A stretch of DNA of 64,000 bases, taken from assembly GCA_040954595.2 (NCBI GenBank), contig CM082593.2:7068001-7132000 (forward strand), read 5' to 3'. The notes below the pieces were generated by a model. That model did not search any database. It saw only the letters and a program-made list of their open reading frames with translations, and was not told the DNA's origin. Positions 1 through 13,204 of this stretch are shown here, in pieces. Position 1 is the stretch's first letter; every line of letters starts with the position of its first letter. The stretch is from Balanoglossus misakiensis (taxonomy: Eukaryota > Hemichordata). The position numbers and the translations under genes were made by a program.

Positions 1-872
1 AACATAAGTTTCTGCGAAAAAAACAGCCCTACGGACATTCCTATGGGCATTCTGGGCAAACTTGTATCTGCACGGATGTGAATACAGAGATTTATGTCAA
101 AACTGATTCATTGTGATATCATGGTTCGTTCTCGGTGGTTTCATGCGTATGCACGATTCCTCGATGACTTATGTCTTCCAAACGACATTTGAGAGATTTG
201 TTGATCGTATGAGCAATTGTATCCTGTAGAGCTGGCGTTGAAATCTGAACACAATGGTCGGCTATGTCATATTTTCTTGACTTGGGACATATCAATAGCA
301 GATGGCACACTTGCCTGTAAGGTTTTTTGACAAGCGTGACGATTTTCAGTTTTTCACAGCGCGCATGCCGGTTCGCGAAAGCAAGATCTCACCGTAGATC
401 TTGTATGGAAATCTTTTGTCTGGACATTTTGTGCAACTCTTCAAAACAGAAGGCTTTACTCGTAAAGCTGCATCCCATTTAATCAAATGCCAAACGACAT
501 CGTGCATAAGATCAGACTCCCAGTAGCCTGAGGTGTCGGTGCTGGCGTTGCCTTATCAGTACTGATTGGGGGGAGCCAAGGCACGTGACTGTATATTGTA
601 TTTCAATCCCCGAAAACGATATCTCGATATGCGACTATATGACCCCTAAGGAGTTTTTGTGATGATTTCCACCGTTTGCTTACTGAATATTCACAAACTA
701 GCATAGTCTTGATGATGCCACGTTGTCGTCGCACCATCGGGAACTCACAGTTTGCACTTTCATGATTATGTTAAGCGTGTTTCGCCAGCAGGTACAATAA
801 CATCAATCCCCGGTCCTGATTATTTGTTTCCATGGTAATCTAATGTGCGTTACCAGATATTCAGTTTAGCAA
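1..872. other. No gene recognised
   Basis: Only short frames occur on either strand and none resembles a known family. The stretch ends at the 3-bp CAA direct repeat that flanks the first inverted-repeat element. Confidence 0.5.
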
Positions 873-1705
873 GGCTGCATTCACAAACACCTCTGGAGGG
901 GGGGGGGCGGGAGAATTCAATTTTTTTTTACCGCTAATTTTCACACGCCCCCCTTCCGAACTGCCAATATTTTCAAATCCCCCCCTTCCGAACTGCCAAA
1001 ATTTTGAAATCCCCCCCCCCATTTTCTTTCACAGAGCAAAACACATCACCTATCTATCTTGTAAAAAGAAAAACAGCGCTCCCATGAAAAGAATTCGAAG
1101 CTGATGTTTCCCCTCATCAGTGGGTATTAAAACTGAACATTGTTTTTATTTTTTAAGTACATATATTTGTATTCTGTGTTGGGAGACATTGTAAACCGAG
1201 AATTGAAGGGGGTGGGTTTGGGAGGGGGTGTCCCCCTCCCACGTAAGAAAATTTTCTAAAATACAGAGCTCAAAGTTGCATTTTAATGAACCCGGCAAAA
1301 GCAAATTAACTCAACTACTGGTATGTTGGGGAGGACAAATTTAACCGTTGCCGCTCAAAGTTATCATGGGGTGGGGCAAGTCCCCTGATCTGGGACACTA
1401 GATAAACCAGTCAATGATTGAAAGGTGTTGATGAATGGAGGGGGTGAACTCCAGTTCAATTCAATTTTCTAATGTGGGAGGGGGACACCCCCTCCCACAT
1501 TAGAAAATTTTGTAAAATAAAGGGCGCGAAACTGCATTTTTGTGGACTCAAAATAAATATTTAGTCTTTAAAGTTTTCAAGTCCCCCCCTTTCAGTCCCT
1601 AAATTATTTCAAATCCCCCCCCCCTTACATACCCTCAATTTTTTCAAATCCCCCCCCCCCCTCAATTCTCCTGCCCCCCCTCCAGAGGTGTTTGTGAATG
1701 CAGCC
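873..1705. mobile_element. Non-autonomous inverted-repeat DNA transposon, copy 1
   Basis: The two ends are inverted repeats of about 45 bp: the left end begins GGCTGCATTCACAAACACC and the right end is its reverse complement. The bases CAA lie immediately outside both ends, consistent with a 3-bp target duplication. Internally there are two diverged sub-repeats, each carrying a GGGAGGGGG/CCCCCTCCC hairpin followed by a TAGAAAATTTT- or AAGAAAATTTT-like segment, and C-tracts separated by TTTCAAATC. No transposase frame is present. A 3-bp duplication with TWA-like target points to PIF/Harbinger-type mobilisation, but that class assignment is inference. A second copy is at 8268-9070. Confidence 0.85.
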
Positions 1706-2167
1706 CAAAGGCAGACATTAGGATCACAGTATCAAATGACTATATATAAGTGGGTGATAATTACTTTACAATTTTCTCTGAGTTTGTACTTGACATGTCG
1801 GGTACAGATAATATTGGCCATGTTCAATGGGAGAAGTTCGCGATTAGGGAATTTCAAACATCTTGGCGAAGATGAAGAGAAGCCAAACACTCTTTTCAAA
1901 TGTCCACATAACCGTCACACAGGTCGTACCGCTTTGTGTCCATATTTTCGAAAGATTTCAAATTAATATAAGTTGGCTCTACACCAGCCAAATCATCTCA
2001 GATTTTCACATGCGATTCCATGCACAATGTACCGTAAAACAGCTATTTTTCAGTACGTGGACTCAACAAGAACAGATGTCACTTGCTTTTGATCAGCTTT
2101 CAAACAATGATCTTGCGAGCACTCTCAGTTAAGAACAAGTACAGCGAAAGGAAAACCAGAAAACCAA

Positions 2168-2653
2168 TTGTTCCACGTTAACCTTTGTTTTAAAAATATT
2201 AAATTCTTAAATCTTACAAAAGTGACTTCTGTAATATTCTGTATTTTAATGATACCAAAATTGCCATACGCAACAAAATATCCAAAATATAGCGACTTAG
2301 TTCCTACAAGTGCTACTAGCCCAGGTGATACAGCGGTTGTTAAACCAAATGAAATATTCAGTACAGGTTTACCGGATTTGAATATTGATGCAAATTGCAT
2401 ACCAATTGGTACAATACCAAGTGAAGCATCTGTTGACATTTTTGTTGCCATGGGTGACACGATAGGTGTCACCGGCAGTCGATGGAAACAAAGACGTATG
2501 AGACATCTGAAAGAGGCTCCATTAGATGACGTCATGAGCCGATACAAACAATACGGATAACCTAGTGCGCCGTTTGAAAGTATTGGATACAATGAGAGTG
2601 GTCCAAGTGGAGCGTGGACAGGATGTTTTCGTGTTGAGTTGTGTGGCTTCGTT
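2168..2653 (+). pseudogene. Unrecognised coding-like frame with one in-frame stop
   Basis: A + strand frame runs open to TAA at 2558-2560 and, if read past it, continues 30 codons to TGA at 2651. Codons between about 2330 and 2500 are strongly purine-first and pyrimidine-last, the usual signature of real coding sequence, and the peptide (for example NEIFSTGLPDLNID, then KQRRMRHLKEAPLDDV) is non-repetitive and well mixed in composition. The opposite strand is also open over 192 codons (2125-2703), but its codons lack that bias, so I read it as a shadow. I do not recognise the family. It could be an exon, a decayed gene or a relic of a mobile element. Confidence 0.3.
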
Positions 2654-2719
2654 TGATTGGAAAAGTGTCTATTAATACACACTGACACAATAAAACACTT
2701 CAAGACTCCGAAGTTTCAG

Positions 2720-2941
2720 ATATTAGGCCCATCTGTTATCATTCGGACTAATTACGGGGGTCAGAACGACAGCAGCTGACATTGTGTTAACCAGTGACAC
2801 TGCAGACGACCTAGTCCTTTCTCGCGCCATTGGAAAGTCTTGCACAAAAAGAGTCGCCTTGTGGAGTTTCACGTGAGACACGACATATTTGAAAACAGCA
2901 AATCCGATCAAATTTAGTCGGGTGTAAACTACAACAGCCAG
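2720..2941 (+). other. Exon-like segment
   Basis: It is bounded by an acceptor ending GTTTCAG at 2719 and a strong donor CCAG/GTAAGT at 2942. Inside, one frame is open for 49 codons (2727-2876) and includes the peptide ADIVLTSDTADDLVLSR, again with purine-first codons. It lies 70 bp after the coding-like frame at 2168-2653 on the same strand, so the two may be parts of one unidentified or decayed gene. No homologue is recognised. Confidence 0.25.
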
Positions 2942-4878
2942 GTAAGTGTAAGGATTATGTTTAGACTCACTGACGCAAAGGCAAATTCAGGAAATTCGAC
3001 CGTTTCATTCAAGCTTTTTTTCTGGAGGAGAGTCATCTTGAAAGCTAAAATGAAATCTGGCTGTCCGCCAGCTATTTTTTAAATAAAATAAACAATTTGA
3101 ATTTTTTACCAGTGGGTTGACACAGCTGGCTGTCACTTTGAATTTTAAATGTGTTTAAAATTTCAGATTATTTGGTTTTCTTGACAAATATTTGTGCGAA
3201 TACTCCAGAAATGTTAAAGTAGAACAAACATATTACATTAATCAAGACTGTAGAGCAAAAGACAGACAAACGAAGACAGCCCCTCTCACAGAGGATTTTG
3301 CTGAAGACAAACATCACGGTGACTCTACAGTTGCGTTTGATAGTCTACCCTGACTTTACAGAGATCGATGTCTTCGAGTGACGTGTGATATTTGCTTTGT
3401 ACAACATGCAGTCAGGTTACAGCTGCGCCATTCATTTGAAATCCTTTGTTCGAAAGAATTCTCGGAGCTATATCAGGACTTGTGTGACTACAGAACAGAA
3501 ACCTTTTGTTCGAAAGAAATCCTCCGAGCGATGACGAGACTAATGTAGCCAGTTACAGCACTAAACGCGGTAACATACAAATGAATGCGCGATCCAGGCA
3601 TTTCTTACGATTTCGTGAAGTTAGCAAGACGCTTGATTTAACAGGAAAATGATGTCCTTCAGTGTGGCAGAGAGAACATGTTCAATGTTTCGTGGAAAGT
3701 GATCGATCAAGTGCATTCTCATGAAGATATTCTCAGTGACGCCGAAAGGCTTCGTAGTTTCCAGGATCATGCGATTTTTCCAATTTGGCGTACCTTCCCA
3801 TGATTCCATCGCGAAATAATTCCAGGTCCTGTTGTGTTGTTAGCGGCGCGGTGTAACTCAAAAGATAACAGGTCACGGGGAACGATTTCATCAAGTTGGG
3901 AAATTTGATATGCTTACAAAATGAATTTCGAATTCATAGCTCACATTTATTTCATATGTCAATGGGCGCCAGTTAAGACGTCCCAAGTCTAATCAAGCTC
4001 GATTCGATTTTTTTTCGGATCCTAATTCCTTCTGAGGCAATTCTTCCTCCCGTGGAATAAACAATTTAATTGCAAAATTGAAGTCCATATAGACCGTACC
4101 AATCAAATTAATATCAATTTCAGTGGCAGATTTGTGTTACATCGGTTGCACAATCGCTATAAGACTCGCCTGTATGAAATCTGATCGACAGTTGTCATCA
4201 TTAATAAACGGTGGAGCAGACTTTTGATTCTGTCCGTCAGTTTGGCGCCAAAAGTTTCAACTTTTAATTTACATCATAAGGCTGTGCGAGTACCTTCCCG
4301 ATTCCCGCGCGTACGGTGTCGGTCGACCTATCTACGAGAAGTCATCCTGTCGGAGCTAGCTCAAATAAACAGAAGGATTTGACAATCGACGCAAAATGAG
4401 AACCGAATAAATTATCTGATGAAGCAGACTGCTAACATCCGTAACAAAGGACTAGTCTGTAAATTGTCAATGCAGGTGTACCAACAACATATGTAGATCG
4501 AATGAATTCGACTCCAATCAAAATTGGTTAAAATTCCAATAACTATAATACTAAGGAGAGCTGCGGTCGCATAGTTCTCCGGCGGTCATCGGCGAATTAA
4601 TCAAGTTACCTACTTGGAAGGCTTTTAGTTTTAGTGAGATACGCGTGGCCTTCAACAAACAGAGAAAAACGAAGGCCAACTTTGCAGGGCCATATGTATA
4701 ATAAATATGAACATTTATATAGGATCCACTATCTATCAACTTCGGATTTATTTTGGGATCTACAGACTTCTCGTCATCCATTCATTTTGTATATTTAATT
4801 CTATTTTCTATTTTCTTTTTACCGAGAAGTCCCAATGACAATCTCTGTCCGTTCAACCAGGTCACGAGGAAGAACAAA
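2942..4878. other. No gene recognised
   Basis: Unique-looking non-coding sequence. A short near-repeat, ATCCTTTGTTCGAAAGAA versus ACCTTTTGTTCGAAAGAA, occurs near 3441 and 3500. Frames are short and unremarkable on both strands. Confidence 0.5.
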
Positions 4879-5006
4879 ATGGCGGACATAATTCGCGAAA
4901 TCGTTCAAGTATGGAATCCGTGCACTTTGCGGCAAGCAAAATTGATGCATATTCGTATCAGACACGTCATGTGGAGTCCATCGCAGCCGTTGCTTGGAGA
5001 CGGGGA
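4879..5006 (+). CDS. Candidate first coding exon, unknown protein
   Basis: An ATG sits inside AAAATGGCGG, which is both a good initiation context and a YY1-like motif often found at animal start sites. The frame encodes 42 residues (starting MADIIREIVQVWNPCTLR) and ends at a consensus donor, GGGGA/GTGAGT, at 5007. I could not find a convincing downstream exon to join in phase 2, and the peptide is not recognised. It may be a genuine 5' exon whose partners are too short to see, or chance. Confidence 0.22.
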
Positions 5007-8000
5007 GTGAGTGACGGCGCGGGAACAGCGTCAAAGTCGTGTCTTCGTGTATTGATTTTGGGCATTGGTAAATTTGGCGTATTTGCAGTTGAATTCTATT
5101 CTTGTACCGAATATTGCGTTCTAATCAGTAAATGGCGTGATCGTGTCTGCTGCGCATCGTTCCGAATGTCGTTCCCCCCTTTTAAAGAAAAATGTTTCTT
5201 TAAATGTCAGTTCAGAGTATAGGATTTTCGTTATCGGCGAAATAATTAGAAACCAACAGCAACACAATACATTTCTGTGAGGTTTGAAAATGAACCTATC
5301 ATTAGGATGACATTCACAGTCGGGCGCGCAAAAAGAGCTGCTAACGAACTCAGGCCGCACGGCAGAAAGAATAATGAATTTAAATTGCACGTTTAGAAAC
5401 AATTGCAGGTTGGAACTGTCGTTGTGTTAGCAGGGAAAGCTCGCGGCCGCGCCGGGCCGACGTTTGCTTTGAACGTACACTCATCACAATCTAAGACGTC
5501 ATTGCACCCACAGTTAGGCGTAAACGTCAACCGAGTGAACTATAAAAGTAAATTAGCACGCCTTGTTTTTCGAACTTGCTGTTTTCTGAGCGTGGTTTCG
5601 CCGCGTTGTAGCCTCTGGCCTGCACACGGCGCGGTTCAATTAAAGCCGATCTTCGGTTGGTGAACAAACACACCATTATTCTGCAGTTGGTGGGCAGGAC
5701 CTTTGCTGACCGCGGAGAAAGAATAACACAGACTCGATCATTACTGACAGAATTAATCTCCGAGAGATAAGGACGCTCATTCCTCTATCGGTAAAATTTG
5801 ACATCATTCGCGACTTTGTGAACCCTCCCTTGTTTTGTTGTCACTTGGGTATCTGGAGCCACCCGGCGGATAAAAACGGTACCTCGGGGAAATCATTCCT
5901 TGTGATTGATATGAATCCAAGATAAAACAAATTCTTGCCATAATCACCACCGAAAGGGAGACAGGTTATAACTTTATTATGGTATTTTATATTAAAAACT
6001 GTTTTCTATATAAGGTGCAAACATCTTTGAAAGAAACGATTCTCGTGTGACATCATTGGCACGTTTGAATAAGAATTCGCGTCACGTGAGACTGCGTACA
6101 CACACGAAAATAATGTTTTTCAGGGGGAACGATTTACTGTCTTTCTGAGTGGAAGCGAATAAAAACAGATAAATCAGTCAGCTTACCACAATGTGATAAT
6201 AAATTTTAGCCATACTTTCCCTTAATGCTCAAATAACAAACATAATGATTTCAGAATCAGTACAATGTTGACGAATATTTGCGCCATACTACCGTTGGAG
6301 CGGCTTATGTTATTATAAAAGTCGACAATTTCACTGTGCTTGCTTTAATATTTTTTAGTAAATTAAGTTTTCAATTTTAGTTGTTTTGTCAAAATGACCG
6401 TTAACGGTACTTAACTCCATAAAAGAACAAGTAATGTTCGAATTCGACGACATAATTTCTGGTATTTACCCGATATTCGCGATAATGCGCAGTTTACCTC
6501 GAATAGATAAAGGATGCAATGCACCAAACGTTACATGACTGATTAAAAAGATAACATGTCCAATCAGCTGAGTTCGGACAAGTGGGCGCCAATCACACCG
6601 TAATTTGCTCAATTTTCATTCATGGTCATGTCATTCGCGCGGGAGAAAAAATGGACAATAGAACATCTGATGTCACCCCCAAGCGATTGTCAGTTTGGAA
6701 GTGGGTTTATTGTGGCTTGCTCAAATCTCTTTCATGTCAAAACAAAACTTGTAAGTTAAACCTTCACACCAGGACAGGCTGCTTCCTGGTCCATTACTAA
6801 CGCTGGATGCGCTGTACGCACTTAGAGCGCAGCCAACGGTAGAAATTGACAGTTGAACTAAATTGATATCAAGTGGGGTGGGGGTGGGGTCGTGTTTCTC
6901 AAGACCAAGCTCGCCAACAAACCGACAACATACATTAAACACTTACCGCATCGCAGAAAATAGTAGTAAGTTGACAATGTTTGCTTCCAAACAGCTAAGC
7001 GTTTTTCTAAAAGTCAGGGGACGTGAAACACAAAATTCAATTGCCGTGGCTTTACATCAAACACCCTTAATCCGAACTGTTATTCTCCCCTTTTGGAAAT
7101 TGCAGGTAGAATGAACAGGAAATAATATATATAACTTTTAAGAACCTTGTTCTTCCTGTTCGGAAATTAAAGGCTAGAGATGAAGGAAGGAACTGTCTGT
7201 AACTTATGACGTATTCATTCTAGGAACCATAATGCATTTCGAAAGAGGTTGAATGAACTCGCCTCGGGGAGAGATTTTGGGAAAGATTATAGTTCTCCAA
7301 AACCTTTCAGTTCTTTGAGATATCAAAGCGAGGAGTCTTTTTGAAAACAAAGAAGAAAACACGGTGTTAACCGTCTTGATTTTCATAAAAATCACTTAAT
7401 TTTTTCTCCATTTAAGATAACACGGAGATTGACGGCCATTTTGAATGTCAAATTTAAGGATTTGACGTAACACAGCATGCGATTTTTCAAATGACATCGA
7501 CCCGGAGTGCACTGACCTGACCAGCCTTGAACTGAATACGTTTAATCTGTATAACAGACTTTCCTTTTAAAAAATGAACAGTGCAAAAATCTCCTCCGCC
7601 TGAGAACCCCTTCCAAAATGGTTCGTTCCTGAAAGAATCCACCGCACAAAAATCCACATGCGATGAACGGACTCCTCCAAACCATCAATGGTGATTCAAT
7701 ATTGTCTAACACATTCAACGTAATACAATGCGCGGCTATCGATTGCAAACAGAAATGGAATTGTCCAACACACCGAATGTAACATAACGTTTTTTCATTG
7801 TACTGTACAGATGGACCGGTAGCTTTATCACAACCATTTAGCTAACACTAGGCAACACTGTGTTGTATATGGCATATGCATACTTGTAACAAAACGTAGC
7901 ATAGCATAACAGTACCATATATGACATAACAAACATACCAAATACCACAATAAGAACCAGTATATGAGTAACATACTAAAACGCAATGATAACGTTATGT

Positions 8001-8267
8001 GATTACATGACTGACCAAAAACTAGCAATTTGCTGCAGACCTACTTTTGGGGTAAATTGCGAGAAGAAAAAGTCGTACTGCTCACTGTAAAAATAGATGA
8101 ACCTTTACTCCTAATTTGAGAAATAAATTCGAACTGTTTTCTGATCCGAGGTTTGCGTCACGATTTATATGATTGCAGACCTACTTCAAGGAAAACTAAC
8201 ATTGACAGAAACCAGTGGCAAGCATGTCTGTCTGTGCAACCACGGCCACTTTATTGCGACTCTATAA
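5007..8267. other. No gene recognised
   Basis: Only short unconvincing frames. The flanking bases of the second inverted-repeat element (TAA) close the stretch. Confidence 0.5.
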
Positions 8268-9070
8268 GGCTGCATTCACAAACACCTCTGGAGGGGGGGC
8301 GGGAGAATTCAATTTTTTTTACCGCTAATTTTCACATGCCCCCCTTCCGAACTGCCAATATTTTCAAATCCCCCCCTTCCGAACTGCCAAAATTTTGAAA
8401 TCCCCCCCTCCCATTTTCTTTCACAGAGCAAAACATCACCTATCTATCTTGTAAAAAGAAAAACAGCGCTCCCATGAAAAGAATTTGAAACCGATGTTTC
8501 CCCTCATCAGTGGGTATTAAAACTGCACATTGTTTTTATTTTTTAAGTACATATATTTGTATTCTGTGTTGGGAGACATTGTAAACCGAGAATTGAAGGG
8601 GGTGGGTTTGGGAGGGGGTGTCCCCCTCCCACGTAAGAAAATTTTATAAAATACAGAGCTCAAAAGCTGCATTTTAATGAACCCGGCAAAAGCAAATTAA
8701 CTCAACTACCGGTATGTTGGGGAGGACAAATTTAACCGTCGCCGCTCAAAGTTATCATGGGGTGGGGGCAAGTCCCCTGACCTGGGACACTAGATAAACC
8801 AGTCAATGATTGAAAGGTGTTGATGAATGGAGGGGGTGGGTGTGGGAGGGGGTGTCCCCCTCCCACATTAGAAAATTTTGTAAAATAAAGGGCGCGAAAC
8901 TGCATTTTTGTGGACTCAAAAGAAATATTTAGTCGTTAAAGTTTTCAAGTCCCCCCCTTTCAGTCCCTAAATTATTTCAAATCCCCCCCCTTACATACCC
9001 TCAATTTTTTCAAATCCCCCCCCCCCTCAATTCTCCTGCCCCCCCTCCAGAGGTGTTTGTGAATGCAGCC
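8268..9070. mobile_element. Non-autonomous inverted-repeat DNA transposon, copy 2
   Basis: Nearly the same sequence and orientation as 873-1705, with identical terminal inverted repeats (left end 8268, right end 9070) and TAA immediately outside both ends. It is 30 bp shorter. The main difference is in the centre: copy 1 carries an extra segment and a longer palindrome around 1466-1510, whereas copy 2 has a single G-rich/C-rich hairpin at about 8832-8867. No open frame of note. Confidence 0.85.
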
Positions 9071-9653
9071 TAAATAAAACTAAATCACCCAAGAGCTCGG
9101 GCGAGATTCTCGGAGATGGAAATACATGTACGCGCAATCAGCGATATCGTGTGTCAGAAATCTCAAAGCTGGGGTGAATTAGCGAACGACTCCTGGAAAT
9201 GGTTGGAGCGTACAAGGCGGCAAATGTGCACGTGACCGGGGAGATAATAGCTTTGCTTGTCAGAACACACGACATTTACTCTTCAAATTAGAATAGACGA
9301 GGACCTAGGTCAAATTACCTTTTAGAAGCTATTAGTCCCCACTGCGAGTTGCATGATTTTTAATTCTGCATTCTAAGGTAGGAATCACCCTAGGCAAAAG
9401 TGCATTTAGACATGTTTCTCGCCGAGGAATCGCAAGTGCTTGTATAGGTACAGCGCAACATGGAAGACGAGAAGTCAGCTGAAGTGAAAACCCAACAAAA
9501 GCTATCTGGCGTTTTTAATTTATAGGAAATTGAGTCAGTTAAAATGATTTTTAATGGTTTCCGTGTTATCTGGAGTACTGTTGGGAATTCTTGTACGGTT
9601 CACAAATTCTGAAGGTGTCTTAGTTATTTGCCGCCACCTCTAAGTGGAGGTTG

Positions 9654-9654
<1 letters not shown>
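9071..9654. other. No gene recognised
   Basis: Non-coding sequence between the second transposon copy and the GAT repeat; no supported features. Confidence 0.45.

Positions 9655-9729
<75 letters not shown>
9655..9729 (+). repeat. (GAT)n microsatellite
   Basis: About 25 uninterrupted GAT units, followed by GGT-rich sequence. It generates a false poly-methionine frame and is not a gene. Confidence 0.95.
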
Positions 9730-12700
9730 ATATGGTGGTGGTGGGTCTACTGATGGTGGCGGTGATTGTAATAACAATACCATCACTTCTTCAAGTTCCA
9801 GTGATAACTTAAGACGCGTGACGCTTGCCCCAAAATGTCACTTTGACACGTAAAATCCAGGTTGATTCCTTAATGGTTAGTTCGTCAAAGAAAAGGTTAA
9901 ACGGTTATGAAACTCGGCAAAGGGGTCATATTCGCTGTAAATGGTTCAGTGAGACTTGGAAAACGATTCAACGACGGTTAAAAATAGACACCGCGTCTGA
10001 GATACAGGTGCCGACCAGGTTGTCGATACGCGTCAGGGAATAGCACACGGTGAATTGAACACACCACTTTTCACGCCACGTTTGGTTAAATTTGCCGTCT
10101 CGAAAGTGCGCGCCCGATTTGTGCCGTTCTCTCTGTTCGAAGCGCGATGAAATTGCATCATCAGCTGTCTTGCAGCGATCTGGCAATGTCGTTTTTGATT
10201 GGCCAGTGTATTTGCATAAAGTAGTTTGCGAACAGGTGTGCGCGAATCGTGAGACTAATATGGAGTCGACCTTCAGAAAGCAGGTCACATACACCAATTT
10301 GACAAAAATCGGAATTTCTGTCACCCAAAGTACATGGTTAACCTTGATATGGCTATCTGTACACACAGGTCAGATGCAGCACAGAACTTAGTACATACGG
10401 TGGTGCTTACCCTATAGAAAGTCGCTTGGTTGAGGCAACATGCTTCGCTCCTTTTGGTAAAGAACGCATGCAGGGGATCCACGTGGGAACTGAGTTCAGT
10501 TGTTGAGTTGTATACAAACTCCAAAGCTCATTCGAGTTGTCTGTAAAAAAAGGGTACCGTTATTGCTGGAGACCAGCTTGAAAGTTTAACCCGTTTCTCC
10601 GTTGTTGTTATTGCTGTAGTTTTTATTGAATTTAACAAGAACTTCTGTACCTACGTGCTGAGTTGCCGGTCCCGCTTCCTGCCATGCTGTGGTGTTCTCA
10701 GGTTATCTCGTCCAGTCACGTGACGAGCAAGTTCTCGCGTTCTACGTGACGACGGATCCGGATGCTTTGAATACTCCATCACATAGTTTCCTCTCTCGGC
10801 ATTCAATATGTGTTTGTTAGTGACATCGCAGGCGCTGAAGAATAATAAATAGGAAAATATTACATTTAACAGCATGACGCTATATTGATGTACAAGCGAG
10901 TTCCCGGATGTAATTTCACGGCACTGTTGTTGACAGCCGACAGTGCACTTGCAATGTGATGCGTCATCTCGTGAAAATTAAAGAAGATGGTTACGAAATA
11001 GTCTCTCCGTTGGTCAAATTCGCTCTGTAACCCCGGGGTCTGGGAGAGTTGTATTTTTAAAAAAAATTGAATTGGGAAACTTTTATCTGCCTTACAATAG
11101 GATTTTACAACACTTTGAATAACACGAAATCCGACAGTTCGTCGTCTTTGAAAACTGACTAACGTCAGGGCCTGCTCTACAAGGCAAATACATTTACATC
11201 AAATCAGACGTTGATCGAAATTGCAGATATTCAAGACGCCTCTTGTGATTATGAGAACGTCCGGCCCTGGCAAATCCCAACTGAAAACTATCAATAAAGT
11301 CTGTTTCCATCTGTCAGATACGTCTTGAAGTTAATTCCGACTTCTTATCTATCTCCCTGTTTGATCAAAATCATCGTTGAAACCCACTGGATTGTTTCAA
11401 ATCAAATATGTGCCATATCAGACGAAATTCCCGGGACACAATAATTTGACAGGTGATTATTTTGTTTATTTCTGTCGAAGTCAGAGTTGGAAAACTAAAG
11501 TTGGCAAAAAGCACTCAACGGGAACGGAATTGGCACATACTTTTTCACTGTCCGTCAGCCGGTTGAGAATGACTTTTTTGGTATCATGGGCTAAATTTCA
11601 AGCATTTGTGCAACGCATGCTCAACTATTACCAATAAAGGCAATACTGAACTCTGCAGCCAATCAGGACACTCCACTGCTGATCCAATCAGATTTCATTT
11701 TTTCTGTGAACTGAGGTAATGCAACGCAACCCTAGCGCTGCCAAGGTGATGTTAACAGTAGCATGATGCTGGAATCCTGTAGAGCGTGTGCACTACGGTG
11801 AAACGGCTCAACTGTGTGTACACGTACTTTGCTTTTATTTAAGCTGGATAACGCGCAGCTGTCAAATTTCTTCCCTCGAATGGAGTTTCTTCCCGGTCCC
11901 CGGTAGGTAACATTTCACTTCAGGCATCAATCAAAAATTCGAACTCTGAGACGAATTCTACCTCTCGTCGTGCTTTTGATACTGCATGTCTCAATTTTTC
12001 ACATACCCATTGTGCATTTTCAAATTAACGAAGGAGACGAGGTGTTTCTGACACCCCAGCGACCTGTGGGCGTAACACGGAAGCGATTGTAAAGAAACTG
12101 CGTGGCTTTGAAAACCAGTAATTTGCGTTGGGGCCTCGATAACTGATAATTATGCAAGGTGCGAATTGATCTTTGAAGAACCGGTTCATTCAGTATAATG
12201 TCAGTGAGCAGAACAACACAATTAACTCGTGAAAGGAAACTAAAACAGCAAAAAATATCAAGAGTTGGCGACTTCATCCTATCAAGCAAACTCTTCGGCT
12301 TGCAACGAATCATTCAGTTCATTAAATCTTCGTCAGATACATCTTGCACGGAGCTTTCTGGGTCGTCTCCAATTTCATACTCGCCGATGCGTCTCTCACG
12401 TTGTCAAGCGAAATGTACTGAGACATTAGCATGTCGCTAAAACAGCCGTGTTAGTGTTAGTTTCACAGGACGCGAAGTTGGGTATGACGATTCTGATTTA
12501 CGAATACACGCACTCGCTTTGAAGACCCGATATGTACATTCCGGATGTCTATCAGCTTCCAAAAGCTATTATTTTTAAAATTTATTGGTTTGTTGATTGT
12601 CTCAACATAACTCATCGCTGAATCGGGGACGGATAAATGTTTATAGTACTCTGTGTCGGTAAAGGGTAGTTCAATGTCACGTACATGACGAGCACACCCC

Positions 12701-13029
12701 GTGGTGGATGACGTCACTGTTTTTCCCTCTGCCAACCGTGTGTCAGTCTCTGCCAATGACAGGTAACAACACATCAGTCATGGAGCGTGCGTCACCCCCG
12801 GTTTTTATTCATTTCTCTGCTCGTCCACCCGTTAATTCACCTGCTAATTATTAAAACCCACCCCTCCAACTATCCACCAATACACTCATCGCAGTCGCGT
12901 ATTTTGTCTTTACCTATTAGTTGGTTCATTCTTCCATAAGTCCGCCATGAAATCTACTATTAATTCACTAGCCACTTAACCGAATCATCATCCCATCAAA
13001 GCGATATGCATCGAGCTGTTTGCCGGCCC
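9730..13029. other. No gene recognised
   Basis: No family recognised. GTCACGTGAC, a perfect extended E-box (CLEAR/MiT-TFE type), lies at 10715-10724. A perfect CRE palindrome is at 12709-12716. Confidence 0.45.
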
Positions 13030-13150
13030 GGTGGCCTCTTTCACTGATTCATTCGTTCATTCATTCCTTCGTTCATTCATTCATTCAGTCAGTCAGTCAG
13101 TCAGTCAGTCAGTCAGTCTTGGCAGTCAGTCAGTTACTCACTCATGCATT

Positions 13151-13201
<51 letters not shown>

Positions 13202-13204
13202 TTT
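13030..13204. repeat. Compound tetranucleotide repeat
   Basis: Successive imperfect ATTC/GTTC units, then pure AGTC units (about 13086-13118), then about 13 TTTA units (13150-13204). Both + strand frames through it are artefacts of the repeats. Confidence 0.92.

Noticed and set aside
2727-2876. Resemblance of the ADIVLTSD... peptide to the hinge region of metal-transporting P-type ATPases
   Set aside because: Only a few residues coincide, no phosphorylation or other ATPase motif is nearby, and the frame stops after 49 codons.
9644-9853. Open frame with about 28 consecutive methionines
   Set aside because: It is a GAT/ATG microsatellite read in frame; flanking sequence has no coding character.
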